Shown here in pieces: positions 17,265-28,397 of a DNA stretch of 64,000 bases (positions are counted from its first letter, which is position 1; each line of letters opens with the position of its first letter). Source of the stretch: Phytoactinopolyspora mesophila (GTDB lineage: Bacteria; Actinomycetota; Actinomycetes; Jiangellales; Jiangellaceae); contig NZ_WLZY01000006.1 of NCBI RefSeq assembly GCF_010122465.1, positions 366,478-430,477 of the forward strand, written 5' to 3'. A program made the position numbers and the translations under genes. The notes beneath the pieces are model-generated. The model saw nothing but the letters and a program-made list of their open reading frames with translations. It was not told where the DNA came from and made no database searches.

Positions 17265-18959
17265 ATGCGCCGGGCAGCATGGGCATGGACGCTGGCGGTA
17301 GTCGCCGTCTTCGGTGTTGTGTCTCTGACCACGGGATTCCCGCGCGACCTCTCCAGCCACGGAATGCTCGGAACCGTTGAGCTGCCGGCGCAGCTGATTC
17401 TGCTGGGTGTCGCGTTGGCGGGCCTGATTCTGTCGCGATGGAGCGAGGCAGCCACGGCCGTGATTCTCGTCCTCGCGGGCGCCGGGCTGGCCGGGCTGTC
17501 GAGTAGGTTGCACTCGCCGGTCTTCGTCGCACTCATTGTCGTGGTTTTCGTCGTGCCCGCGGTCGCGTTCTGGGTGCTGTGGGCGCGCGGCCGCGACCGC
17601 CGGGCCGTCGTGCGTCATGGCGTCGTGGCGGGTTTGGCGCTGGCGGTCTGGAGCGCGGGCGCGGGCGTTGCCTATCACCAGCTGGCCGGGGCCACTCACC
17701 CCGAGTCGGAAGCTCTCCATCTGCCCGTCGACCGAGTCAACTGGATCTGGAGCGGGGCGGTGACCGACACGTCGTTCCGGGTGACCGCAAAAATCGACGA
17801 CGCCGCTGCCGAGCAGGCGACGTTGGTGGTCGAGCATGCTCGAACGTCGCCGCAGCGAGCCGCCCTGCCGGCGCCGGTGGACGCCGTCGGGCCGGATCCG
17901 GTGCCCGACAGCGGAGTGGTCACATGGACCGTCGACGGCTTGGAGCCCGACACGTCGTACGAGTACACCGTCATAGTGGACGATCACGCCGACACCACTC
18001 GGGGTCGAGGCGAGGTGAGTACCTTCCCGGACGGGCCGGCGTCGTTCACCGTCGCCGTCGGAGCCTGCGCCCGCACCGGCTCGAACGGTGCGGTTTTCGA
18101 CGCCATCCGGGCTGTTGACCCGTCGTTGTTCATCCACACCGGCGACTTTCACTACGGCAACATCGACTTCGACGACGTCGACATGTTCCGCGCCCGCTAC
18201 ACCGACGCGCTCGGCTCTCCAGGACAGAGCGCGTTGTATCGCAGCGTGCCCACCGCATACGTCTGGGACGATCACGACTACGGCGCCAACGACGCCGACG
18301 CGCACTCTCCGAGCCGGTCCGCCGCCCGGGCCGCGTACCGCGAGAACGTGCCGCATTACGAGCTGCCGGCCGGTGCGCAGGACGGCGCGATCTACCACGC
18401 GTTCACCGCCGGGCGAGTGCGCTTCATCCTGACCGACGTCCGATCGGAACGCACCGCCGACTCCATGCTTGGCACGCGGCAGCTGGAGTGGTTCGAGGGG
18501 GAGATGCTCGGCGCGGCCGATGACCACGCGCTGATCGTGTGGGTCAACGCCGTGCCCTGGATCGGACCCGAGGGTGAGTCCCGTGACAACTGGACCGGCT
18601 ACCCCGAGGAACGCCAGCGGGTGGCCGAAATCATCGAGGAAGCCGGGGTCGAGAACGTCGTCATGCTGGCCGGTGACGCCCATATGGTCGCGATCGACGA
18701 CGGCAGCAATAGTGGCTACGGGCCTTCCGGCGAGGGCTTCCCGGTGCTGCATGCCGCCGCCCTTGACCGGGGCGGATCGGTCAAGGGCGATCCCTACAGC
18801 CATGGAACCGAACCGGGTGGTGGGCAATTCGGCACTCTCACCGTCGAAGATGACGGAAGTGGCCACCTGGCCGTCGTACTAGCCGGCTACGACTGGACCG
18901 GTGCCGAACTGATGTCTCATACCTTCACCGTCGCTGCTCCTGCAGTGGATGGAGGATAG
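17265..18959 (+). CDS. Membrane-anchored PhoD-like alkaline phosphatase
   Basis: A 564-residue protein. Four hydrophobic segments occupy about residues 5-150. They are followed by a fibronectin-like N-terminal PhoD domain (DRVNWIWSGAVTDTSFRVTAKI... LEPDTSYEYTV) and the metallophosphoesterase core: FTVAVGACARTGSNGAVFDAI, PSLFIHTGDFHYGN, YVWDDHDYGANDAD, and VVMLAGDAHMVAIDDG. The Asp and His residues in these blocks bind the metals. PhoD enzymes release phosphate from phosphodiesters outside the membrane; the four-helix N-terminus instead of a Tat signal is unusual but seen in actinobacterial relatives. ATG 17265 was chosen over a TTG 48 nt upstream. Confidence 0.85.
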   Translation: MRRAAWAWTLAVVAVFGVVSLTTGFPRDLSSHGMLGTVELPAQLILLGVALAGLILSRWSEAATAVILVLAGAGLAGLSSRLHSPVFVALIVVVFVVPAVAFWVLWARGRDRRAVVRHGVVAGLALAVWSAGAGVAYHQLAGATHPESEALHLPVDRVNWIWSGAVTDTSFRVTAKIDDAAAEQATLVVEHARTSPQRAALPAPVDAVGPDPVPDSGVVTWTVDGLEPDTSYEYTVIVDDHADTTRGRGEVSTFPDGPASFTVAVGACARTGSNGAVFDAIRAVDPSLFIHTGDFHYGNIDFDDVDMFRARYTDALGSPGQSALYRSVPTAYVWDDHDYGANDADAHSPSRSAARAAYRENVPHYELPAGAQDGAIYHAFTAGRVRFILTDVRSERTADSMLGTRQLEWFEGEMLGAADDHALIVWVNAVPWIGPEGESRDNWTGYPEERQRVAEIIEEAGVENVVMLAGDAHMVAIDDGSNSGYGPSGEGFPVLHAAALDRGGSVKGDPYSHGTEPGGGQFGTLTVEDDGSGHLAVVLAGYDWTGAELMSHTFTVAAPAVDGG

Positions 18960-19036
18960 GCAGGGAGCAAGTGGTGCCCACCCGGCGCCGCCATGGCCGA
19001 TCGGGCACCGCTTCATGAACGTGCGGTCGTGGAGTC

Positions 19037-19606
19037 TTAGTCGGTGTCGAGCTCGCAAGCCGCGTCCAGCTTGTCGAAGTAGCTGTCCCACGCCGCTTGG
19101 TACTCGTCGCTGAGCAAGGGGTGGTCCGGGTCAGCCCAGCTGTGGTCCCGCGACTCGTTGATGATGTCGAGGACGAACAGCAGCTCCGGATGGAACTCGT
19201 CCGGTAGGTCGTTGATGATCTCGGTGACTTCGGCGTTGATCTCGGCATAGTCGACCTCTTCCTCCTCACCGAACATGGTGAGCGGAAGGCTAGCGACAGC
19301 CATGGCGGCGCCGCTGAGTTCCATGCATCGGGAGAACTCGAATCCGAGACCCGACAAGGCGTCCCAATCGACCTCGCCGAAGAGGTCGTCCGGGGCGGCG
19401 TCAGGTGCGTCGTCATCGTCGGCGGTCGTGTCCAGGTCTGGGTCGCCGGCGTCGTCTTCATCGTCGGCGTCGTCGACTGTCTCTTCGATGACGGGAGCGT
19501 CGTCGTCGGACGTCGCGGCGGTATCGGCGTCGTCCCCTCCGCACGCGGCGACGGCGAGCGCGACGGCGGCGAAGACGGCCGCCAGGCGGCGGTCAAGCGT
19601 GATCAT
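19037..19606 (-). CDS. Acidic lipoprotein of unknown function
   Basis: A 189-residue lipoprotein. ATG 19606 follows GAGGGGGACACC. The signal MITLDRRLAAVFAAVALAV ends in the lipobox VAAC. After it comes an Asp-rich linker of about 55 residues (DDADTAATSDDDAP through DDDDAPDAAPDD) and then a folded, helical acidic domain of about 110 residues with no family I recognise (for example FSRCMELSGAAMAVASLPLTMF). It is probably anchored outside the membrane, with the linker spanning wall material. Transcribed alone. Confidence 0.75.
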   Translation of the reverse strand: MITLDRRLAAVFAAVALAVAACGGDDADTAATSDDDAPVIEETVDDADDEDDAGDPDLDTTADDDDAPDAAPDDLFGEVDWDALSGLGFEFSRCMELSGAAMAVASLPLTMFGEEEEVDYAEINAEVTEIINDLPDEFHPELLFVLDIINESRDHSWADPDHPLLSDEYQAAWDSYFDKLDAACELDTD

Positions 19607-19687
19607 GGTGTCCCCCTCGAGTAAGTGCGGGCCCCCAGCCCGCGGCCGACTGATCATACGACAGGCTTGTCAGTGCCGGGAGGCAAG

Positions 19688-20116
19688 ATGGGCGATACGC
19701 CAGAAAATGATGCTGACGCCGTTGTCCGGACGTTCTGGGAGTACATCGACGCGCGGGCGTGGGATGCTCTCGGGGCCATCCTCGACGCCGACCTGGTTGT
19801 GGAGTACACGCATACCGGTGAAACCCTCGACCGCTCGTCCTTCGTGCGGCTCAACCGGGAGTATCCCGGTCAATGGCGTGCGGATGTGCTTGACCTCGTC
19901 TGCCAAGGCGAACGCGCGGCTGCGCACGTCCGGGTCAGCGATGGGCGGCAGGAGTACAGGGTGGCCTCGTTCGCCACCGCGCGCGGTGGCCGGATCGTCG
20001 CGCTGACCGAGTTGTGGACCGAAGTGGGGTTGGAGGTGCCGGCGGAGCGACGTCCCGCGCAGGACGGGACTGAGATCTCCGCAGCTCCTGGTGCGTCACC
20101 CGGTCGAGAGGGCTGA
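19688..20116 (+). CDS. SnoaL-like (NTF2-fold) protein
   Basis: A 142-residue protein with an NTF2-like cone fold: DADAVVRTFWEYIDARAWDALGAILDADLVVEYTHTGETLDRSSFVRLNREYPG, then RVASFATARGGRIVALTELWTE. These small proteins are cyclases, isomerases or ligand carriers. The start ATG 19688 has GGGAGGCAAG upstream. It precedes the acetyltransferase by 15 nt and probably shares its transcript. No function can be assigned. Confidence 0.8.
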   Translation: MGDTPENDADAVVRTFWEYIDARAWDALGAILDADLVVEYTHTGETLDRSSFVRLNREYPGQWRADVLDLVCQGERAAAHVRVSDGRQEYRVASFATARGGRIVALTELWTEVGLEVPAERRPAQDGTEISAAPGASPGREG

Positions 20117-20131
20117 GTTACGCTGCTGGCC

Positions 20132-20701
20132 ATGGCAGAGAGATCCACGGACATCAACCACGCGTCGCTGACCGGCGAAAAGGTGCGGCTTCGAGCATTG
20201 CGCGACGACGACCTTCCGGATCTGTGCCGGTGGTGGTCGGATCCCGCCCAGGCGGTCTATCAGACGACGCATGCTCCCACGCCGCGTCCCTCGGCGGACC
20301 TGATCGAGATGTTCCGCGGATGGAGCAAGAACGACGGCAGCCGCTGGGGATTCTCGGTGGAGGCGAAGGGTGACGCCGCCTTCGTGGGCCATGTGACTTT
20401 GTTCGGTGCCAACATCAAAGACCGATGCGCCGAGTTCGCCATCATCATCGGCACCGAACACCAGGACCGCGGTTACGGCACCGATGCCACTCGGCTGATG
20501 GTCTCCTACGGCTTCGCCGAGCTCGGTCTGCACCGGATCGAACTGGGTGTCTTCGGTTTCAATGAGCGAGCGATCGCCGCCTATGCGAGGGCTGGATTCG
20601 TCGAAGAAGGCCGGCGCCGTGCTGCCGTTTACCGCAGTGGAGTCTGGCACGACGACGTGTATATGGGCCTGCTGCGCCATGAATGGGAACGGTTGCGCTG
20701 A
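20132..20701 (+). CDS. GNAT family N-acetyltransferase
   Basis: A 189-residue acetyltransferase of the RimJ/RimL-like (Acetyltransf_3) group. It starts LTGEKVRLRALRDDDLPDLCRWWSDP; the acetyl-CoA loop lies in AIIIGTEHQDRGYGTDATRLMVSYGFAELGLHRIELGVFGFNERAIAAYARAGFVEEGR, where Q-D-R-G-Y-G is the pyrophosphate-binding segment. Substrate could be a protein N-terminus, a small amine or an antibiotic. Follows the SnoaL-like gene by 15 nt. Confidence 0.9.
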   Translation: MAERSTDINHASLTGEKVRLRALRDDDLPDLCRWWSDPAQAVYQTTHAPTPRPSADLIEMFRGWSKNDGSRWGFSVEAKGDAAFVGHVTLFGANIKDRCAEFAIIIGTEHQDRGYGTDATRLMVSYGFAELGLHRIELGVFGFNERAIAAYARAGFVEEGRRRAAVYRSGVWHDDVYMGLLRHEWERLR

Positions 20702-20754
20702 TCGCATAGCGCCTGGAGACCGAATGTGTGGCCGCGGTTGACGGAGCTGGATGG

Positions 20755-20784
20755 CTCAATCATCATTGAGTCAATGAGTATTGA
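20755..20784. promoter_or_regulatory. Two inverted repeats overlapping the start of the ArsR fusion gene
   Basis: CTCAAT-CATC-ATTGAG (20755-20770) is followed at once by TCAAT-GAGT-ATTGA (20771-20784). The second spans the ATG at 20774. Both have 4-nt spacers and share the TCAAT/ATTGA half-sites. ArsR/SmtB proteins bind imperfect repeats of this size at their own promoters, so autorepression by blocking transcription or translation is likely. A TTGACG at 20739-20744 could serve as the -35 element. Confidence 0.65.
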
Positions 20785-21520
20785 GCTATCGGTCGAGCGT
20801 CGTGCCGCGATTCACGCCGCACTTGGTGATCCCGGCCGGCTGGCTGTGGTCGACGCTCTGCTGGTCGGTGACGCTGCGCCCGGGGAGCTCGCGCGCCGGC
20901 TCGGAATCCCCTCGAATCTGCTGGCGCACCACATCAACGTGCTGCAGAGTTCGGGGCTGGTGCGCCGGATCCGCTCGGAAGCGGACCGCCGGCGTTCCTA
21001 CGTCACCCTCGAGCCGGACGCATACGACGCGATCACCGCTGCCGGTCCGGTTGAACCGGACCTGAGCGCGAGCCGGGTCCTGTTCGTCTGCACCCGGAAC
21101 TCGGCCCGGTCTCAGATCGCCGCGGCGCTGTGGGGGAGATGCAGCACGTTGCCGGTGGGCTCGGCTGGAACCCATCCTGCGGACCGGGTGCATCCCGGTG
21201 CCGTCGCCGCGGCCCGCCGGCACGGCATGCCCTTCCGGCCCGGGAGGCCCCGCGACGTGTCCCGAGTGGCGCGTGCCGACGACCTCCTGGTGACCGTCTG
21301 TGATGCGGCGGGCGAGGAGCTAGGCGAACTGCGCCACGTGCATTGGTCGGTCCGCGACCCGGTGTGTACCGGTACGGATGCGGCCTTCGACGAGACTCTC
21401 AGCGTCTTGGCCGGGCGAGTGGCCCGGCTGGCCGGAATACTCCAGCCGCACGGATCCGGCCGGTCCGGCAGCGGCTTGGAAGCCACGTCAGGACGTCAAG
21501 CTGGAGGAGATCATGACTGA
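20774..21520 (+). CDS. ArsR regulator fused to a low-molecular-weight phosphatase/arsenate-reductase domain
   Basis: A 248-residue two-domain protein. Residues 1-95 are an ArsR winged helix (RRAAIHAALGDPGRLAVVDALLVGDAAPGELARRLGIPSNLLAHHINVLQSSGLVRR). Residues 98-230 are a low-molecular-weight phosphatase fold with the active loop VLFVCTRNSARSQ (C-x5-R-S) and an acidic loop HWSVRDPV carrying the general-acid Asp. The fusion could sense or act on arsenate while controlling the operon. ATG 20774 lies inside the second operator repeat. It overlaps arsC (21513) by 8 nt. Confidence 0.87.
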   Translation: MSIELSVERRAAIHAALGDPGRLAVVDALLVGDAAPGELARRLGIPSNLLAHHINVLQSSGLVRRIRSEADRRRSYVTLEPDAYDAITAAGPVEPDLSASRVLFVCTRNSARSQIAAALWGRCSTLPVGSAGTHPADRVHPGAVAAARRHGMPFRPGRPRDVSRVARADDLLVTVCDAAGEELGELRHVHWSVRDPVCTGTDAAFDETLSVLAGRVARLAGILQPHGSGRSGSGLEATSGRQAGGDHD

Positions 21521-21977
21521 TACGCCGCCCGGATCAGGAGATTCCCAAGTGGCCCCCGGGGGCACGCCGACGGTGCTGTTCCTGTGCGTGCACAACGCGG
21601 GTCGCTCGCAGATGGCCTTGGGATTTTTCGAGCACTTGGCCGATGGTCGCGCTGTTGCACGCTCCGGCGGCTCCGAGCCCGCCGCGGAGGTCAACCCGAT
21701 GGCGGTAGCGGCCATGGCCGAGCGTGGGATCGATATCTCGCGTGAGTTCCCGAAGCCGTGGACCGACGAGATCGTCCGGGAGGCCGACGTCGTCGTCACC
21801 ATGGGGTGCGGCGACGCCTGTCCGGTGTTCCCGGGGAAGCGCTACGAGGATTGGGCGCTGGCCGATCCTGCTGGGCAGGACCTGCCGGCCGTGCGCCCGA
21901 TCCGCGACGAGATCGAACGGCGAGTCCGCGGCCTGCTCGACAGCCTCGGCGTCCCCGCCGCTTCCCCCGCCAGCTAG
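21513..21977 (+). CDS. arsC: Arsenate reductase, low-molecular-weight phosphatase type
   Basis: A 154-residue protein with the phosphatase loop VLFLCVHNAGRSQMALGFF (C-x5-R-S), SGGSEPAAEVNPMAVAAMAERGIDI, and VVTMGCGDACPVFPGKRYEDWALADPAG, in which MGCGDACP carries the second cysteines. This matches actinobacterial thioredoxin- or mycothiol-linked ArsC enzymes, which reduce arsenate to arsenite. The start has CTGGAGGAGA upstream and overlaps the fusion gene, so both are co-translated. No arsenite pump gene is in the window. Confidence 0.9.
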   Translation: MTDTPPGSGDSQVAPGGTPTVLFLCVHNAGRSQMALGFFEHLADGRAVARSGGSEPAAEVNPMAVAAMAERGIDISREFPKPWTDEIVREADVVVTMGCGDACPVFPGKRYEDWALADPAGQDLPAVRPIRDEIERRVRGLLDSLGVPAASPAS

Positions 21978-22065
21978 ATGATCATGTTTGGTGGGTTTCC
22001 CCGAGCATCAACAGGACTGCAGGCATGGTGACGCCCGAGAAGACCCACCAAACATGATCATCTAG
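21974..22065. terminator. Long palindrome between convergent genes (23-bp arms, 46-nt loop)
   Basis: Arms 21974-21996 and 22043-22065 are perfectly complementary over 23 bp (left arm starts CTAGATGATCATGTTTGG). It overlaps the last bases of arsC and the last codons of the hydrolase on the other strand, a position that suits a bidirectional transcription end. The 46-nt loop is far longer than in intrinsic terminators and there is no flanking T-run. Related in core to 10563-10620. Confidence 0.65.
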
Positions 22066-22969
22066 GCGGCGACGTGAGGTAGTCGGCGGTGAGCTTGACG
22101 ACGTCGTTGTCGATGAGGATGCGCTGGTGGCCGAGGCCTTCGGTGGTCACCATCTCCGACTCCGGCCAGACTTCCGCCAGCCGTACCCCGCCCTTGTAGG
22201 GCAGCCTCTTGTCGTCACGGTCGTGAATGATCAAGGCTGGCGGAACCACCTCGTCACTGCCGATCCTGAGAGCGTTGAAGTCGTCCAGCGGGCGGGCGGC
22301 CAGCCGGGCTAGGCGCTCGTAGAGGAACTGCCGCGATCGGGGGCCGTATCCGAGCAGCTGCTCGACTTGTTCGACGGTGCTGATCGGGTTGGCCTCGGGG
22401 GCTATGAACACGACGCGCTTGGCGGGTAGTCCATCGCGAACTGCCAGTGCGGTGGCGGCAGAGCCCATGGAATGCGCGACTATGCCGGCCGGTTCGCCAT
22501 GCTGGGTGACGACTCCGGTCAGTGCGTCGCTGAAGTCCAGGGCCGTTGCCCGGCCGCGGCCGATCATGCCGGCCGGGGAATCGCCGTGGCTCGGCACATC
22601 GAAGGCGATGACACGGCAACCGGCGTTCAGCAATGGCTCGACGAATGCGCCTAGCTGGCCGCGCCAGCCGCCCCAGCCGTGGATCAAATAGATCGTCCTG
22701 GCGGCTGAATCGTTGGTGGGGGTCCAGGTTTCGACGGCGATCTCGCGTCCGTCGCCCAGGCGGACGGCGGATCTGGTGCCCGGGAACGGCCGGTTGTCCT
22801 GGCGGCGTCCGGATGTGTCGGGCAGCGTGCACCAGAGCCGGAAAGCCCATCGGCCAGCTAGTCGTGGCGCCGTTCGGTCCAGCACCGTGAAGGCTGCCCG
22901 CAGTGCCGACAGCCGCATACTAACAGAACGAACGGTCGTGCTTTTCGTGGTCGTGGAGGAGGTCGACAT
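22058..22969 (-). CDS. Alpha/beta hydrolase
   Basis: A 303-residue alpha/beta hydrolase. The oxyanion region is IYLIHGWGGWRGQLGAFVEPLL; the nucleophile elbow is AGIVAHSMGSAATALA with Ser in H-S-M-G-S; an acid is in LIIHDRDDKRLPYKGG; and His is in TTEGLGHQRIL. The N-terminus (MRLSALRAAFTVLDRTAPRLAGRWAFRLWCTLP) may be a weak membrane association region. The start at 22969 has AAAGGACCACAG upstream; ATG 22918 is an alternative. It lies 27 nt after the TetR gene and is probably its target. Confidence 0.87.
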   Translation of the reverse strand: MSTSSTTTKSTTVRSVSMRLSALRAAFTVLDRTAPRLAGRWAFRLWCTLPDTSGRRQDNRPFPGTRSAVRLGDGREIAVETWTPTNDSAARTIYLIHGWGGWRGQLGAFVEPLLNAGCRVIAFDVPSHGDSPAGMIGRGRATALDFSDALTGVVTQHGEPAGIVAHSMGSAATALAVRDGLPAKRVVFIAPEANPISTVEQVEQLLGYGPRSRQFLYERLARLAARPLDDFNALRIGSDEVVPPALIIHDRDDKRLPYKGGVRLAEVWPESEMVTTEGLGHQRILIDNDVVKLTADYLTSPPR

Positions 22970-22996
22970 CTGTGGTCCTTTCGCGGTGGTGCCGAG

Positions 22997-23620
22997 TCAG
23001 TCGGAGGCGGAATGAGGTGGGGTGGCTCGATCGGGGGCTCGCGCGGCGTCGAGCAGGGCTTCGAACGCGCGCCGTGCCCGGGGCTGCGCCGCGGTGTCGT
23101 CGAGCAGGCGGTGGGCATGGTAGAAGCCGAGCATCACGCCGTTGAGATCGTGCGCGAACTGCTCGGCGTCGGCGTCCTCGCGGAACTGGCCCTCGGTGAT
23201 GCCGGTGCGAAAGACCTGGGCAATGGTGTCGAGCAGGTCTCGGTGGTCCTGGACCAATTGGTCGCGAACGGGGCCGGGCTGCTCGTCCAGCTCGGTTGCG
23301 GCCTTCACGAACAGGCAGCCGCCCGGCATCCGGAACAGCCCGCAGTCGAGCCACCGGTCGAACAGTTCGCGCACGCGGGGCTCGCCTCGGGGCGCCGCGA
23401 GGGCGGGGCGGATGACGGAGTCGATGAACTCGGCGCGCGACTCGGCCAGGACGGCCAGCTGCAGAGCCTCCTTCGACTGGAAGTGGGCAAACAGTCCACT
23501 CTTGGACATGCCCGTAGATGACGCCAGGTTGCCGATGGTCAACCCGCCGAGGCCAACTTGATAGGCCGTCTGCACACCACGGCGGAGGATGATCCGCCGG
23601 GTGTCGGCACCCTTGCTCAT
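22997..23620 (-). CDS. TetR family transcriptional regulator
   Basis: A 207-residue regulator. The N-terminal HTH is GADTRRIILRRGVQTAYQVGLGGLTIGNLASSTGMSKSGLFAHFQSKEALQLAVL, standard for TetR. The C-terminal region FRMPGGCLFVKAATELDEQPGPVRDQL matches the TetR C-terminal domain common in actinobacterial regulators of hydrolases. It precedes the hydrolase at 22058-22969 with the same orientation, so a ligand-induced hydrolase operon is likely. Ligand unknown. Confidence 0.92.
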   Translation of the reverse strand: MSKGADTRRIILRRGVQTAYQVGLGGLTIGNLASSTGMSKSGLFAHFQSKEALQLAVLAESRAEFIDSVIRPALAAPRGEPRVRELFDRWLDCGLFRMPGGCLFVKAATELDEQPGPVRDQLVQDHRDLLDTIAQVFRTGITEGQFREDADAEQFAHDLNGVMLGFYHAHRLLDDTAAQPRARRAFEALLDAARAPDRATPPHSASD

Positions 23621-23633
23621 AGTGGGGAGAATA

Positions 23634-23650
23634 GCACGACCGTACGCTTC
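23634..23650 (-). promoter_or_regulatory. Candidate TetR operator before the TetR gene
   Basis: GCACGACCGTACGCTTC lies 14 nt upstream of the TetR start. A close match, read on the same strand as GCACGACCGTTCGTTCT, lies at 22925-22941 inside the 5' part of the hydrolase gene. Both contain an imperfect ACGACCGT-type dyad. Two similar sites around one TetR gene suggest autoregulation, but the match could be chance. Confidence 0.35.
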
Positions 23651-23743
23651 GTCGCGGCATGTGTAGACCCGGGGATCACGGGCCGAATGCAGGAGTCATG
23701 CCGGGGCAGCGGCGAAGAGACGGCTGGTCGTAGTCTCTGGAGC

Positions 23744-27102
<3,359 letters not shown>

Positions 27103-27178
27103 ACGCCACTCAATCACCGCCGCCGGTGTTCATGAGCACCCGCGGCAGGATACTGCGCGAGCGTCCTACCGTGGTGTT

Positions 27179-28306
27179 GTGGGCGAGCCAGACCTGACCG
27201 TGTTTCTCAGCGGCGATGTGATGCTGGGCCGTGGTATCGACCAGATATTGCCCAACGCTGGTGATCCGCGACTGGCCGAGCCTTTCGTGCGCGACGCCCG
27301 GGCCTATGTCGACCTCGCCGAGAAGGTGAACGGTCCGATTCCGCGCCCTGCCGAGTTCGAGTGGCCGTGGGGCGAGGCGTTGCCGGTGCTGGTGGAGTTG
27401 GGGCCCGATGTGCGCATTGTCAACCTCGAGACGAGCGTCACCACTAGCTCCGAGTTCGATCCCAGCAAGTCCGTGCACTATCGGATGAGCCCGGGCAACG
27501 TCGCGAGTCTGGTCGCCGGCAAGCCGGACGTGTGTGCGCTGGCCAACAACCACACGCTGGATTTCGGCCGCTCCGGCCTGGTGGAGACGCTGGAGGTGCT
27601 GGCCGCGTCCGGGCTGCACTCGGCCGGGGCCGGGCGCGACGCCCGGGAGGCGAGCAGGCCCGCCGTCGTGCGCACTTCAGGTGGCCGGCGAGTGACAGTC
27701 TTCTCGTTCGGCAGCCAGACCAGCGGTATACCAGCCGGTTGGCGCGCCGGCACCGATCACCCGGGCATTGCGATGGGGGAGCTCGACGATGCCAGCGACG
27801 TCCCTCGCGAGCGGATCGGAGCGGCCAAGAACTCCGGCGATATCGTCGTCGTCTCCGTGCACTGGGGCGGCAACTGGGGATACGAGATAGAACCAGAGCA
27901 CATTGAGCTGGCTCATCGGCTGATCGATGCGGGGGCCGACGTGGTGCATGGGCACTCGTCGCACCATCCACGCCCGATCGAGGTCTACCGGGACAGACTC
28001 ATCCTGTATGGCTGCGGCGACCTGATCAATGACTACGAGGGCATCGCCGGCCGGGACGAATACCGCGACGACCTCCGGCCCCTGTACCTCGCCGCGCTCG
28101 ATCCGGAAACTGGAGCACTGCGCACGTTACGGATGATCATCATGCAGGCACGCAAGATGCGGCTGGAACACGCCGCTGCCGTGGACACGGCATGGCTCGC
28201 CGCGACTCTCGGCGAGCTCAGCGCCGCTCATGGTGTGGACGTACGCGTGATCTCGCTGGAAATGGCGGTAGGCGCGCTTCCTGCGTTGGACGTCGTCACC
28301 CGATGA
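27179..28306 (+). CDS. CapA family protein (poly-gamma-glutamate biosynthesis-like)
   Basis: A 375-residue metallophosphoesterase-like protein of the CapA/PgsA group. Blocks: TVFLSGDVMLGRGIDQILP, VRIVNLETSVTT, KPDVCALANNHTLDFGRSGLVETLEVL, DIVVVSVHWGGNWGYEIEPEHIELAHRLIDAGADVVHGHSSHHPRPIEVYRDRLILYGCGDLINDYEG. The Asp, Asn and His in these bind metals. CapA takes part in polyglutamate capsule formation in Bacillus, but no capB/C genes are here, so the role is open. There is no signal peptide. The start is GTG 27179; the long frame upstream overlaps ligA and is not real. Confidence 0.87.
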   Translation: MGEPDLTVFLSGDVMLGRGIDQILPNAGDPRLAEPFVRDARAYVDLAEKVNGPIPRPAEFEWPWGEALPVLVELGPDVRIVNLETSVTTSSEFDPSKSVHYRMSPGNVASLVAGKPDVCALANNHTLDFGRSGLVETLEVLAASGLHSAGAGRDAREASRPAVVRTSGGRRVTVFSFGSQTSGIPAGWRAGTDHPGIAMGELDDASDVPRERIGAAKNSGDIVVVSVHWGGNWGYEIEPEHIELAHRLIDAGADVVHGHSSHHPRPIEVYRDRLILYGCGDLINDYEGIAGRDEYRDDLRPLYLAALDPETGALRTLRMIIMQARKMRLEHAAAVDTAWLAATLGELSAAHGVDVRVISLEMAVGALPALDVVTR

Positions 28307-28397
28307 GTCTGGCGTCGCGCACCTGATTGTTCTCATGGTCATGTGCTGTCGGTGCCGTGCGCTACGGTCGCTTGGAACGGCGACGGAATGGAAGAAC

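Noticed and set aside
17094..18866. 590-residue minus-strand frame opposite the PhoD-like gene
   Set aside because: Arg/Asp/His-rich low-complexity shadow; the plus strand has clear catalytic motifs.
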